From: Spirochaetia bacterium | GTDB lineage: Bacteria; Spirochaetota; Spirochaetia; Treponematales; Treponemataceae | Length of the DNA: 64,000 nucleotides | Reading direction: 5' to 3' | NCBI GenBank assembly: GCA_900767955.1 | Contig: CAAGBC010000037.1 | Location: 186,001 to 250,000 of the forward strand | In this document: one piece after another, positions 1 through 9,399 of the stretch | Position numbering within the stretch: position 1 is the first letter of the stretch | Layout: every line of letters starts with the position of its first letter | Notes under the pieces: model-generated | Database searches by the model: none | The model's input: the letters and a program-made list of their open reading frames with translations, nothing else | What the model was told of the DNA's origin: nothing | Program-made: the position numbers and the translations under genes

Positions 1-816
1 TTAACAAAAAAATGGTCAATTCGTTCCCATTCATCATTGTAATAATACGAACCTGGACAAACATAATCATTTTCAGAAACTATCCACGGAGAACAAACTT
101 GTTTGCTTACTGAACAAAAATATTTTTTGTGTTTAAATAAATTTACTTTATTGTTAGTTAAATTAAACTCTTGAATATCTTTGTTAAAATCTCCACATAC
201 AATTATTTTTTCTGTTTTATTTTTATCCAACAGAGTAAATAGTTGTGATTCTTGCCAAATTCTCCACTTTTCTGATTTTTCTGCACCTCCTGATTTTGAT
301 TTCCAATGATTAATAAAAATCTTCATTGAAACATCATCCACTTTGATTTCAACTTCAAGAATCGAACGCATACTAGGTTGTTTTTCATTTTCTGTTCTAA
401 TATCTAATGTATGATTTTTAATTTTCGTAATTGGATATTGACTCATTATTCCACAACCAATAGCATCTCCTTGTTTTTTAGAAAAAGCCGCGTACTTAAA
501 TTTCTTCTTATGATTCCAGCTTAAATCAGAGATTTTGTTATAAATATCATAGAAAAAATCCTTGTTTTCTATCTCTTGAAAGACAAATATATTACTTCCA
601 ATTAATTTAATAGCATCAGAAAGTTTGTTTAATCTTGCTTCGTAAAAATCAACATTCCAGTTTTTACTTTTTTTGAATTCTGAATATTCAGTTCCTGTTG
701 TGTTACCGTCAAAAAAGGTTTGAAGATTCCATGAAGTGATACTTATTTCCTTTGCAATTAATAATTGATAAGCAAATATAAAAATAATTCCGAAAGTTTG
801 TTTTTTGAATTTCATT
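1..816 (-). pseudogene. Secreted endonuclease/exonuclease/phosphatase-family protein, 5' frameshift, partial at window edge
   Basis: Read on the minus strand, one frame is open from near position 779 to the left edge and has the full signature of the DNase I/ExoIII-like fold: SWNLQ near the N terminus, QEIE, INHWKSKSGG, the metal and catalytic GDFN, and a terminal RIDHFF. The only plausible start, ATG at 816, sits behind a GGGGG ribosome site and encodes a signal-peptide-like MKFKKQTFGIIF. It is in another frame, joined at an A6 run at 780-785. Removing one A would give a continuous secreted protein. No ATG, GTG or TTG lies in the main frame between the upstream stop (815-813) and the SWNLQ motif. 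The frame has not closed at position 1. Family assignment is firm. Whether the shift is a sequencing error, a real mutation or a phase switch cannot be told from here. Confidence 0.8.
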
Positions 817-846
817 TTTCCCCCGTAAAAACACAGTTAAATAAAA

Positions 847-878
847 AAGAGGTCGCCTGATTTTTAGGCAAACCTCTT
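847..878 (-). terminator. Rho-independent terminator after ychF
   Basis: Read on the minus strand, an AAGAGGT...ACCTCTT stem with inner GCC/GGC pairs is followed by a T6 run. It lies between the end of ychF and the start of the nuclease gene, so it should separate their transcripts. Confidence 0.75.
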
Positions 879-929
879 CATTATTAATATTATCAAAAAG
901 ATTGTTTTTCGGAAAAAAAATCTTAAATT

Positions 930-2060
930 TTATACATTAAATTTAAAGAAAATTACATCACCGTCTTGTACGATATAATCTTTTCCTTCCATACGGTATT
1001 TACCAGCTTCTTTAATTTTTGCTTCACTTCCGTATTTTCTTAAATCTTCAATTGTATATGCTTCCGCTTTGATAAAGCCTTTTTCAAAATCAGTGTGAAT
1101 TACACCAGCAGCTTTTGGAGCTGTATCACCAGCGTGAATTGTCCAAGCACGACATTCGTCTTGACCACCTGTGAAGAATGTTCTTAATCCCATTAAGTGA
1201 TAAGCTTTGCGTGCAAGAGTTGCTAAGCCAGATTCTTTTAGTCCAACTGCATCCATAAAATCTTGGCGTTCTGCTGAATCTGTAATTTCAGCTAAGTCAG
1301 ATTCGAATTTTCCACAGATAACAACAACTTCTGTTTTTTCTTCTGCTGCAATTTTGTTTAGGATTTCAACATATTTGTTTGTTCCTTCAGAAATTGATTC
1401 TTCATCAATGTTTGCAACATAAAGAGTTGGTTTCATTGTCAAAAGGAACATATCTTTAATTGCATTTTTTTCTTCGTCAGTTAAATCTGCAAGTCTTGCG
1501 CCTTTTCCGTCCTGAAGAAGTGGTTTAATTTTTTCTACAGCGCTTGTCCAAGAAGCCATTTGTTTTTCTGCATCTTTTCCCAAGGCACGAATTGATTTAG
1601 TAACTTTTTCTTGGCGTTTACGAATTGTTTCCAAATCTGCAAGAGCAAGTTCCATATTAATAGTAAGAATATCACTTTCTGGGTCGATAGATGCTTCTTC
1701 ATTTGCGTTTTCACGAACATGCATAATATCTGGGTTGTCAAAGCAACGAACAACATGAGCAATACAAGCTGTTTCACGAATATTTGCAAGGAACTGGTTT
1801 CCTAAACCTTCACCTTGGCTAGCACCTTTAATCAATCCTGCAATATCAACAAATTTTACAGAAGCAGGAGTTTTCTTTTTTGGCTGATTTACTTCACAAA
1901 GAAAATCTAATCGTTCATCTGGTAATTCAACAATTCCAACATTTGGATCAATTGTACAAAAAGGAAAGTTTTCTGCGGCAGCAGGAGCAGCTGTAAGAGC
2001 TGAAAATATTGTTGATTTACCTACATTTGGCAAACCTACGATTCCACAATCTAAAGACAT
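930..2060 (-). CDS. ychF: Ribosome-binding redox-regulated ATPase YchF (Obg family)
   Basis: The protein is about 376 residues and starts with MSLDCGIVGLPNVGKST, the usual YchF N terminus with its P-loop. DIAGLIKGASQGEGLGNQFL is the G3/switch region, and a C-terminal TGS-like domain ends in DGDVIFFKFNV. YchF binds ribosomes and prefers ATP over GTP; its role is linked to translation and stress. The start was set at the ATG at 2060 because GAGGA lies seven bases upstream and homologues begin there; a TTG four codons further upstream is also open. It is monocistronic, with a terminator downstream, and diverges from the amylase gene. Length is normal for the family. Confidence 0.95.
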   Translation of the reverse strand: MSLDCGIVGLPNVGKSTIFSALTAAPAAAENFPFCTIDPNVGIVELPDERLDFLCEVNQPKKKTPASVKFVDIAGLIKGASQGEGLGNQFLANIRETACIAHVVRCFDNPDIMHVRENANEEASIDPESDILTINMELALADLETIRKRQEKVTKSIRALGKDAEKQMASWTSAVEKIKPLLQDGKGARLADLTDEEKNAIKDMFLLTMKPTLYVANIDEESISEGTNKYVEILNKIAAEEKTEVVVICGKFESDLAEITDSAERQDFMDAVGLKESGLATLARKAYHLMGLRTFFTGGQDECRAWTIHAGDTAPKAAGVIHTDFEKGFIKAEAYTIEDLRKYGSEAKIKEAGKYRMEGKDYIVQDGDVIFFKFNV

Positions 2061-2277
2061 AAAATTCCTCAAAAATTAATTTTGATAAAGTATATTTGTT
2101 TTTATAAAAAATGGCAATGTAAACAGTTATGCAAATGATTTTTTATTTGTTGCTAAACATATTTCAAAATTGATAACAAATATTTCTTTGAGGTTATAAT
2201 TAATATCTTTTACTTTTTTTCTATTATAAAATATAATTTGTAGTTAATTAGCAATTTGTTATTTATGAGGAACACAG

Positions 2278-3993
2278 ATGGAACTTTCAGCAATTTTTCA
2301 TGATATGTCAAAAAGATATTGTTTTGCGCTTAAAAAAGGTGAAATTGCGATTCGCATAAAAACTAAAAAAAATGATATTTCAAAAGTTATTATTCATACA
2401 AAAGATAAATATCTTGATATTCACGGAATAGAAACTGAACAAGAATTTTTAATGCAGAAAGTTGCAAGTGATACATTCAACGATTACTACGAAATTGCTT
2501 TGACTATTGATGTAATTTGTCTTCGTTATTTTTTTGAATTAGTAGATTTTGAAGGACAAACTGTTTTCTACGGAAATTATGAATTTTATTCAGAAAAAAT
2601 AACATCACGCGATAAAATGTACGATTGTCCTCAGAATCTTCGTGAGGAAGAAGAATTTTTAATTCCTGAATGGGCTCCAAACAAAATTGTTTATCAGATT
2701 TTTCCGTCACGCTTTGCAACAACAAAAGATGTTCCTTGTGATGTTTGGTATAAAACTCCAATTACCCATAAAGATAATTTACAAGGTGATTTAAGAGGAA
2801 TTATTAATCATTTAGACCACATAAAAGAACTTGGTGTTGATTTAATTTATATGACACCGATTTTTATGTCAGATTCTTCTCATAAATACGACACAATTGA
2901 TTATTACAAAATTGACCCGTCTTTTGGAACAGAAGAAGATTTAAAGGAATTAGTTCAAAAAGCACATTCAATGGGAATAAAAGTTATGCTTGATGCTGTA
3001 TTCAATCATACTTCCCCAAAATTTTTTGCCTTTGATGATGTAAAAAAGAATGAAGAAAAATCAAAATACTTAGATTGGTATTACATCGATGGATTTCCGC
3101 TAAAGTTTAAGTATGGAGAAAAACCTAATTTCAAAACTTTTGCATATTACGGTGGAATGCCAAAGTTGAATTTATCAAATCCAGAAGTTGCAGATTATTT
3201 TATCAATGTTGGAAAATATTGGGTTCAAAATTGTAATATTGACGGTTGGCGCCTTGATGTTGGTGATGAAGTTATTCACGCTTTTTGGAAACGCTTTAGA
3301 ACAGAAATCAGAAAAGTAAATCCACAAGCTTTAATTGTTGGTGAAATTTGGCACTTTGCAGGAGATTTTTTGGAAGGCGATGAATGGGATACAGTTATGA
3401 ATTATCCATTCTTTGGAGCAGTCAGAGATTTTGTTGCAACAGAACAAATTACTGCAACAAATTTTTTAGAAAAACTTGGCTTTTTGCGCGGAACATTAAA
3501 TCCAAAAGTTTATCCAATATTATGGAATTTAATTGATAGCCACGATACAAATAGATTTTTGCATTGCTGCAAAGAATGTAAACAAAAGCAAAAATTAGCA
3601 AGTGCAATTCAATTGTTGTTCCCAGGAATGCCAATGCTGTATTACGGTGATGAATTTGGAATGATGGGCGCACATGACCCAGATTGCCGCAGAGGTATGG
3701 TTTGGGACGAAAAATATCAAGATAAAGATATGTTTGAATGGTATAAAAACTTAATTCAAATAAGAAAAGAATTTTTGTGTATTACAGAAGGAACAACAAT
3801 TCACACAGAAACTGATGATGAAAAAGGATTAATCATTATTGAAAAAGAATTAAATAATCAAAAAATAACTTTGATTTTTCATGCAAAACCAGAAAATGTT
3901 GAACTTGATCAGTATAAAAATCGTTTTGATTTGGTTCATAAAACAGAATTTTCTGGAACGATTGGTGAATACGATTGTGTTGTTTTAAAATAA
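2278..3993 (+). CDS. GH13 alpha-amylase family enzyme (neopullulanase/cyclomaltodextrinase type)
   Basis: The 571-residue protein has an N-terminal beta-domain of about 125 residues resembling the CBM34 domain of neopullulanases, then the TIM barrel beginning at IVYQIFPSRF. Catalytic residues are in place: nucleophile Asp327 in GWRLDV, acid/base Glu356 in GEIW and Asp423 in SHDTNR; region I is DAVFNHT. There is no signal peptide, so it should act in the cytoplasm on imported maltodextrins or cyclodextrins. A short beta domain closes the C terminus. The ATG at 2278 follows a GAGGAACACAG ribosome site. It stands alone between ychF and a convergent HD-GYP gene. The exact substrate (pullulan, cyclodextrin or maltotriose) cannot be read from the sequence. 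Confidence 0.9.
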   Translation: MELSAIFHDMSKRYCFALKKGEIAIRIKTKKNDISKVIIHTKDKYLDIHGIETEQEFLMQKVASDTFNDYYEIALTIDVICLRYFFELVDFEGQTVFYGNYEFYSEKITSRDKMYDCPQNLREEEEFLIPEWAPNKIVYQIFPSRFATTKDVPCDVWYKTPITHKDNLQGDLRGIINHLDHIKELGVDLIYMTPIFMSDSSHKYDTIDYYKIDPSFGTEEDLKELVQKAHSMGIKVMLDAVFNHTSPKFFAFDDVKKNEEKSKYLDWYYIDGFPLKFKYGEKPNFKTFAYYGGMPKLNLSNPEVADYFINVGKYWVQNCNIDGWRLDVGDEVIHAFWKRFRTEIRKVNPQALIVGEIWHFAGDFLEGDEWDTVMNYPFFGAVRDFVATEQITATNFLEKLGFLRGTLNPKVYPILWNLIDSHDTNRFLHCCKECKQKQKLASAIQLLFPGMPMLYYGDEFGMMGAHDPDCRRGMVWDEKYQDKDMFEWYKNLIQIRKEFLCITEGTTIHTETDDEKGLIIIEKELNNQKITLIFHAKPENVELDQYKNRFDLVHKTEFSGTIGEYDCVVLK

Positions 3994-4006
3994 ATTAGTC
4001 AGTTTA

Positions 4007-5323
4007 TTATAATGACTCGTAATCCATTTCTTCGTGGAATAGCATTTCTACAAGTCCAAGAGGAACGCTCATAAATTTGTTTCGAGATGCAGCATCTTCT
4101 TTGAATTTATCAAAATTATTTTCTACAACTTTTACGATACTGGAATCTAATTGTCCATCTTGTACCATTTCTTGGCAAATTTCTATTACTTTTTCTTTTG
4201 AATATTCAGCTTTATAAGTTCTGTTGTCAATTAATGCACTAACAATATCTGCAACTGTTAATATTCTTTCTTCTATAGAAAGTTGTTCAGCTGTTAATCC
4301 AAAAGGATATCCAGTTCCATCTAGTTTTTCATGATGATGAGCCGCAATCTTAAAAATATCTTCAGGAACGGAATTTTGTAAAAGTTTAATTGTGTATCCT
4401 ACATGAGTTTTCATCAAAATAAATTCAACATTGGATAAATTTGTAGGAGATTCAAGAATTGATTCTGGAATTGCCATTTTTCCTAAATCATGAAGCAGGG
4501 CTGCTGTATATAATTTGTCTATTTGCTTCTGGGAACAGCCCATTAATTCCCCAATTGTTGCTGCGTAACTTGCAGTGTTAATTGTATGTCTTACAGTTTG
4601 TGTACTTTTAAAATCCATTACATAAACTAACATTTTTAAAAGTGAAGTTGTTTCTTCTTGTGTATATTTGAAAGTATTGTTCCATAAAGTTAAAGTTTCT
4701 TTATATGTGCAAGTTTTTAATAGTTTTGTTATTTTTCCAGTTTTGTCAGCGTTTTTAAATATTTCAATATATTTTGTGTTTGCTCTAGCTTCTGAAATTT
4801 TTGCTAAATCGTCTTGTGTGTATGTAAAATTATTATTACGCAATAGGAACAGAATCTTTTGTGCATCAAAAATCAATGAAGCGTTTTCCATTTGAGGAAT
4901 TTTTTGTGCAATTTCTGAGTTATATTTTTTATCGTAAAATATTAAGGCTTTTGCATCTTCTCCTAAAGGTGACATATATTTTAAGTATGAATAAGAATAG
5001 ATAAAACATTTGTTTTTTTGAGAAGTCGTTAAGGAATTTAAACTTGTGTATTTTTCACCAAAAAATCTTTGAACGCCAATTAAATGGAACAAAGATGTTA
5101 AAAAGATATTTTTTAAGGAATGTTCAGTTTTTGTTGTGTCATTCATTGCGATTGAAGTTGCAATAAACGCAGTTTGCTCACAAATAAGTCCTAATTCGTT
5201 ATTTAGTTGGATGAGTAACTTATTTAATAGAAGAACAATTTGATTGCCTGTTAAAACTGGATTTGGCATATATAATTCAGTTTCTAGAGGTTCCAAATTT
5301 TCTGCATTTGCATCGTCATTCAT
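4007..5323 (-). CDS. HD-GYP domain c-di-GMP phosphodiesterase
   Basis: A 438-residue soluble protein. The first ~250 residues show no domain I recognise; from about residue 250 there is an HD-GYP domain with LLHDLGK near residue 277 and HHEKLDGTGYP near residues 328-338. HD-GYP enzymes are di-iron phosphodiesterases that hydrolyse c-di-GMP to pGpG or GMP, and the metal and GYP residues visible here are complete, so activity is likely. There is no membrane segment or receiver domain, so input must come through the N-terminal part. The start at 5323 follows TAGGA. It diverges from ctpA and is convergent with the amylase gene. It is one of three c-di-GMP-degrading proteins predicted in the window. 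Confidence 0.88.
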   Translation of the reverse strand: MNDDANAENLEPLETELYMPNPVLTGNQIVLLLNKLLIQLNNELGLICEQTAFIATSIAMNDTTKTEHSLKNIFLTSLFHLIGVQRFFGEKYTSLNSLTTSQKNKCFIYSYSYLKYMSPLGEDAKALIFYDKKYNSEIAQKIPQMENASLIFDAQKILFLLRNNNFTYTQDDLAKISEARANTKYIEIFKNADKTGKITKLLKTCTYKETLTLWNNTFKYTQEETTSLLKMLVYVMDFKSTQTVRHTINTASYAATIGELMGCSQKQIDKLYTAALLHDLGKMAIPESILESPTNLSNVEFILMKTHVGYTIKLLQNSVPEDIFKIAAHHHEKLDGTGYPFGLTAEQLSIEERILTVADIVSALIDNRTYKAEYSKEKVIEICQEMVQDGQLDSSIVKVVENNFDKFKEDAASRNKFMSVPLGLVEMLFHEEMDYESL

Positions 5324-5430
5324 AAAAAAATCCTAGGAAATAATTATAACATTACATTTAATAAAAATCTATTTTTATTAATAAAAATTAGTATGCTTGC
5401 ATTTTCTAAAGTGATAACATAAAATAAATT

Positions 5431-6978
5431 ATGCAGAAAATAAATTTCAAAAGTAAGAAAATATTATTTCGCACAATTTTTTGTGCATTCACATTTTTAA
5501 TCGTTGGTGTTTTTACTTCACAGTGCTTTGCAGAAAATTCTTCACAAAATAATAAATTATCCACATTTCAATACTTAAAAAAATTAAATACAATCTTTGA
5601 TTTTGTTCAGCGAAATTATGTTGATGATGTAGATGCAAAAGTTTTGTATGAAGGTGCTGTAAAGGGACTTATGGAATCACTTGACGACCCTTATACTTCA
5701 TATCTTGATGAAGAAACTATTCGTGATTTAAGCGATACAACAACAGGAAACTTTGGAGGCGTAGGACTTTCAATTTCTAAGGCAGTTGAATCAAAACCTG
5801 GTAAACCTGCTTATGTTGAAGTTGCTTCTCCAATTGAAGATTCTCCTGGTGCAAAAGCTGGAATTCTTGCAGGTGATTACATTACTGAAATTGACGGAAA
5901 ACCAACAGCTCCTATGACAATGCAAGATGTATTAGATCATTTGCGTGGTGAAGTTGGAAAACCTGTTACAGTTACAGTTCTTAGAGGAAAAAACTTAAAA
6001 TTTTCAGTGGAACTTGTTCGTGCGTTGATTGAAGTTCCAACTGTAAAATACGGAATGATAAATTCTACTGGTTATCTTAGAATTATTCAGTTTACACCAG
6101 ATACACCTGCGCGTGTTCAAGATGCAATTGATTTTTTTGAAAAGAATAAATTTGCAAATATGATTATTGATTTGCGTGATAATCCTGGTGGACTTATAAC
6201 AAGTGTTGCAGATGTTGCAGATAAATTTATTGATGAAGGCCCAATTGTTTCTACAAAAAGTCGTCTTCAAAATGAAAATACAGTTTTCCTTGCAAATCCA
6301 AAGGCAACAAAATTAAAAAATATTCCAATTGTAGTTTTGATTAATCAAGGTTCTGCAAGTGCTTCTGAAATTTTAGCTGGAGCATTAAAAGATAATCACC
6401 TTGCATATTTAGTTGGTCAACGAACTTACGGAAAAGGTTCTGTTCAGAAAGTTGTTCCTTTAAGCGAATCTGAATGTATAAAAATGACAATCGCTAGATA
6501 TTACACTCCAAGTGATACAAATATCGACAAAATTGGAATTCCTCCTGATTTGGAAGTTTTATATCCAAAACTCACAGAAGAAGATGAACAAAATTATTCA
6601 AAATTAATTGAATCTGACGAAATTAATACTTATGTGGAAAATCATCCAAAAATGACAGAAGCAGATATTTCCGCTTTTGCAAATGAATTAAGTACAAGAT
6701 ATAAATTGAATTTGAGTTTACTCCGCAGATTAATTCGTATTCGTGTGTGGAGAACTGAACCATCACATTTGTATGATTTGGATTATGATATTCAATTGAA
6801 TGCGGCTTTAGATGTATTAAAAAATCATGATGATTTTAATAATTTAGTGCGTTCAACAAAAACATTAAAGGAACTTCAAGAAGAAGCAAAACTTAATGAA
6901 GAAGCGCTCAAAGAATCAGAAAATGCAAAAAATTCTGAAGATGTAGATATTGATTTTGCTCCAGACGGAAATGAATAA
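5431..6978 (+). CDS. ctpA: C-terminal processing peptidase, S41 family (CtpA/Prc)
   Basis: The 515-residue protein has an N-terminal export signal (charged start, hydrophobic ILFRTIFCAFTFLIVGVF, cut near CFA), a PDZ domain at roughly residues 95-180 (FGGVGLSIS, GDYITEIDG) and an S41 protease domain. The Ser/Lys dyad is visible: Ser310 in GSASASEI and Lys335 in YGKGSVQ, 25 residues apart as in E. coli Prc. It should be periplasmic and trim the C termini of exported or lipid-linked proteins. The C-terminal tail after about residue 480 is acidic and low-complexity. It is first in an operon: its stop shares one base with the start of rsmE. Confidence 0.93.
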   Translation: MQKINFKSKKILFRTIFCAFTFLIVGVFTSQCFAENSSQNNKLSTFQYLKKLNTIFDFVQRNYVDDVDAKVLYEGAVKGLMESLDDPYTSYLDEETIRDLSDTTTGNFGGVGLSISKAVESKPGKPAYVEVASPIEDSPGAKAGILAGDYITEIDGKPTAPMTMQDVLDHLRGEVGKPVTVTVLRGKNLKFSVELVRALIEVPTVKYGMINSTGYLRIIQFTPDTPARVQDAIDFFEKNKFANMIIDLRDNPGGLITSVADVADKFIDEGPIVSTKSRLQNENTVFLANPKATKLKNIPIVVLINQGSASASEILAGALKDNHLAYLVGQRTYGKGSVQKVVPLSESECIKMTIARYYTPSDTNIDKIGIPPDLEVLYPKLTEEDEQNYSKLIESDEINTYVENHPKMTEADISAFANELSTRYKLNLSLLRRLIRIRVWRTEPSHLYDLDYDIQLNAALDVLKNHDDFNNLVRSTKTLKELQEEAKLNEEALKESENAKNSEDVDIDFAPDGNE

Positions 6979-7802
6979 TGCGTCAATTTATTGTTTCTAG
7001 TGTTCCAGATAAAAATGGAATAATTTCTGTAAGTGGAAAAGATTTTCGTTATTTGCGCCAAGTTTTGCGTGTAAAAATTGGTGATATGATAAATGTTCGT
7101 TTGTCAGACGGAACTTTATCAAATACAACTGTGTGTAATATTTTGGAAAATCAAAAACAGATTCAGTTGCAAATTTGCCAAAAGGGAAGTGCAGATGAAT
7201 CTGTAACACGGGGCGTTCAAGCGGAACAAATTTCTTCAGCTAATGCTTCTATTGAATATTGGCTTTTTCAGTTTATTCCAAAGGCTTCAAAGATGGAACA
7301 AATTATTCGCCAAGCAACTGAATGCGGAATTAAAAATATTGTTCCTGTTATTGGTGAATATTCACAAAAGAATAATGTTTTAGCAATGGAATCTTCAAAA
7401 AAAGATAGATTTTTGCGAATTGTTCGTGAAGCTCGCCAGCAATCTGGTTCCCCGGTAGAAACTACAATTTTAGATGCAGTTTCTCTTAAAGAAGCGATTT
7501 CCTTGTGGAATGAAGAAACTTTAGCCGATGGTGAAAAAGCGGCTGTTGTTTTGTGGGAATGTTGTGAGCAAACAAAAACTGTTCATGAAGTTTTATCAAA
7601 ATCCGATATAAAAAAAGTTGCTATTGTAATTGGAAGTGAAGGCGGAATTAGTCCTTCTGAAATTCAAGAGTTATCCTTGAATGAATTTATTCCTATACAT
7701 TTTGACACAAATATATTACGATGTGAAACAGCCGCGTTGTACGGAATTGCAGCTGTACAATGTGCATTACTGGAGAATAAAAAATGGGAATTCAAAGAAT
7801 AA
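6978..7802 (+). CDS. rsmE: 16S rRNA (uracil1498-N3)-methyltransferase RsmE
   Basis: The 274-residue protein has an N-terminal PUA-like domain (FRYLRQVLRVKIGD) and a C-terminal SPOUT knot with IVIGSEGGISPSEI and LGI/RCETAA-type SAM-binding turns (ILRCETAALYGIAAVQ). RsmE methylates U1498 of 16S rRNA in the assembled 30S subunit. The middle segment AEQISSANASIEYW is slightly longer than in many homologues. Translation is coupled: the ATG overlaps the ctpA stop by one base, and its own 3' end overlaps the next gene by 19 bases. Confidence 0.92.
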   Translation: MRQFIVSSVPDKNGIISVSGKDFRYLRQVLRVKIGDMINVRLSDGTLSNTTVCNILENQKQIQLQICQKGSADESVTRGVQAEQISSANASIEYWLFQFIPKASKMEQIIRQATECGIKNIVPVIGEYSQKNNVLAMESSKKDRFLRIVREARQQSGSPVETTILDAVSLKEAISLWNEETLADGEKAAVVLWECCEQTKTVHEVLSKSDIKKVAIVIGSEGGISPSEIQELSLNEFIPIHFDTNILRCETAALYGIAAVQCALLENKKWEFKE

Positions 7803-8524
7803 ATGTTGTTGGTGTACCTGTAGATGTTTGTAGACCAGAAGATTTAGAAACAGAAATTTTAGAGTTATTAGCAAAACCTGGTACAAAACAAATTGTTTTC
7901 TTGAATATTTGGGGATTGTTAAAAGCAAGACGCAAAAATGATTTTGCAGAATGTGTAAAAAATGCTGATTTAATTATTCCTATATCAAAAAGTATTTTAA
8001 ATGGTGCAAAATTCTTAAAAAAAGAAATTCCAGTTAGATATAATCCTTTTAAAGCTGTTATTCAGATTCTTTCTGTGTTGGATTCACATTTCAAAAGTTT
8101 GTATTTGCTTGGTTCAAGAGGACAGACTTTGCAAATAGTAGAAAAAAATGTGAGAGATACTTTTCCGTCTTTGCGCATTGTAGGTAGATGTCGTGGATAT
8201 TACCAAAAAAATTATGAAACTAATGTTATTCAAGCGATTTATAAAGCATCTCCATCTTTAGTTTTAGTTAGCGAAGGAATTGCCGAAAAAGATTGTTGGT
8301 CTTTTAGACGCCGAGATCAGTTTTCTTCTAGTATTTTTGTTTATTACAAAGATGCCTTTGGAATTTTTTCAAAGCGTGTAAAGCGTGTAGATGAAAAAGT
8401 TTTTGATAAAGGTCATGAAATTTTTACTGAAGTTTTACGAAATCCGTTGAAAATATTTTTAATTTTTCCTTTTATTTGGTATACAATCGTTTTGATTTGG
8501 TACAGATTGTTTAAAAAGTTCTAA
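7784..8524 (+). CDS. WecG/TagA/CpsF family glycosyltransferase
   Basis: The 246-residue protein carries the family features: a GVPVDV start, FLNIWGLLKARR, and the YLLGSRGQTLQIVEKNVRDTFP segment followed by IVGRCRGYY. In this family the typical member transfers UDP-ManNAc or UDP-ManNAcA to a lipid-linked sugar for teichoic acid, enterobacterial common antigen or exopolysaccharide. Here the usual LGxPKQE-like motif near the C terminus is replaced by VSEGIAEKDCWSFRRR, so the substrate may differ. The last ~35 residues form a hydrophobic membrane anchor (IFLIFPFIWYTIVLIWY). It is third in the ctpA-rsmE operon, overlaps rsmE by 19 bases and ends three bases before a convergent gene. Confidence 0.82.
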   Translation: MGIQRINVVGVPVDVCRPEDLETEILELLAKPGTKQIVFLNIWGLLKARRKNDFAECVKNADLIIPISKSILNGAKFLKKEIPVRYNPFKAVIQILSVLDSHFKSLYLLGSRGQTLQIVEKNVRDTFPSLRIVGRCRGYYQKNYETNVIQAIYKASPSLVLVSEGIAEKDCWSFRRRDQFSSSIFVYYKDAFGIFSKRVKRVDEKVFDKGHEIFTEVLRNPLKIFLIFPFIWYTIVLIWYRLFKKF

Positions 8525-8527
8525 GGG

Positions 8528-9262
8528 TTATTTGTTCTTTTTTGATAATCCTGCAGCTTTTGTAAAAATCTTTTCTATGTATTGAGCTTCGCTTTCTGAA
8601 AGTGCAGCTCTTGAACAAATTCCTCTCCAGAAATTTTCCATTTCGGGTTTTCCGTTTAATGTAAAAAATCCGATTTGCTGAAGACTTGAGGAAATTACTT
8701 CAACAGTATTATCAATTCGTTCCAAAGATAGTGGCGTGTATCCTGTTAAGTAATTTTTTTGCTGTCGGAATAAGTGGTAACATATAATTTGTACTGCGTG
8801 TGATAAATTTAATGATGAAAATGTATTGCTTGAAGGAATTGTAACTCCTACTGTACATTCTTCTAATTGTGGGTCAGTTAAACCTGTTCGTTCGTTGCCA
8901 AAAACTACAGCAACATTTCCGCCGTTAGAATCTTGGGAACCTGTAATTTGTTCAGCGGTAATTGCAAATTCTTCTGGAAGTAATAATTTTCCCTTGCGCT
9001 TTTTACCTCTGCGGCGAGTTGTTCCTGCGGCGATTGTACAATCTGCAGTTGCTTCTGTTATTGAATCAAAAAATTCTGCGTTGTCATAAATATATGATGC
9101 GTGGATTGCTAAAATATGAACTTTTTCTGTATCGTAATCTTCTTTTTTTCCTACGATTCTTAAATGGGTAATATCATTGTTTGCCATTGCTCTACAAGCC
9201 GAGCCAATGTTTCTACATTCGTCTGGATGATCTAATACAATATAAATGTTATTTAAGTTCAT
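8528..9262 (-). CDS. TrmH/TrmJ-family RNA 2'-O-methyltransferase
   Basis: The 244-residue SPOUT methyltransferase shows the SpoU motifs in order: IVLDHPDECRNIGSACRAM (motif 1, with the conserved N and R), VAVVFGNERTGL (motif 2) and IPSSNTFSSLNLSHAVQI (motif 3). The order and the ~80-residue C-terminal helical tail best fit TrmJ, which makes Cm/Um32 in tRNAs, rather than RlmB or TrmL. It has an RGKKRKGK basic patch likely to touch RNA. The ATG at 9262 lies directly before an AT-rich promoter region that diverges from the STAS gene. TrmJ itself is likely but not certain. Confidence 0.85.
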   Translation of the reverse strand: MNLNNIYIVLDHPDECRNIGSACRAMANNDITHLRIVGKKEDYDTEKVHILAIHASYIYDNAEFFDSITEATADCTIAAGTTRRRGKKRKGKLLLPEEFAITAEQITGSQDSNGGNVAVVFGNERTGLTDPQLEECTVGVTIPSSNTFSSLNLSHAVQIICYHLFRQQKNYLTGYTPLSLERIDNTVEVISSSLQQIGFFTLNGKPEMENFWRGICSRAALSESEAQYIEKIFTKAAGLSKKNK

Positions 9263-9324
9263 GCTAAAAATTATATAAAAAACAAGAAAAAAGTAAAAGG
9301 GCGATGATAAAATTACATATATAT

Positions 9325-9353
9325 TTGACCTATTATTCTTTTTGTTGTAAACT
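9325..9353 (+). promoter_or_regulatory. Sigma-70-type promoter of the STAS gene
   Basis: TTGACC at 9325-9330 and TAAACT at 9348-9353 are 17 bp apart, 47 bases before the ATG. AAGGA near 9385 is the ribosome site. Confidence 0.55.
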
Positions 9354-9399
9354 TAATAGAATTCTTTTTAAAAAAATATTCAGTAAGGATTTATAAAAT

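Noticed and set aside
1535..1789. Many overlapping frames of 60-150 codons opposite or inside larger genes, e.g. in ychF, rsmE and gatA
   Set aside because: They lack ribosome sites and family features and are by-products of low-GC codon use in the real genes.
2165..2240. Promoter of the GH13 gene (TTGATA...TATAAT at 2170-2200)
   Set aside because: The spacing is 19 bp and several other AT-rich candidates exist nearby, so no single promoter can be defended.
5558..5567. Consensus DnaA box TTATCCACA near the start of ctpA
   Set aside because: It is a lone match inside a coding region, expected by chance in AT-rich DNA, and has no neighbouring boxes.
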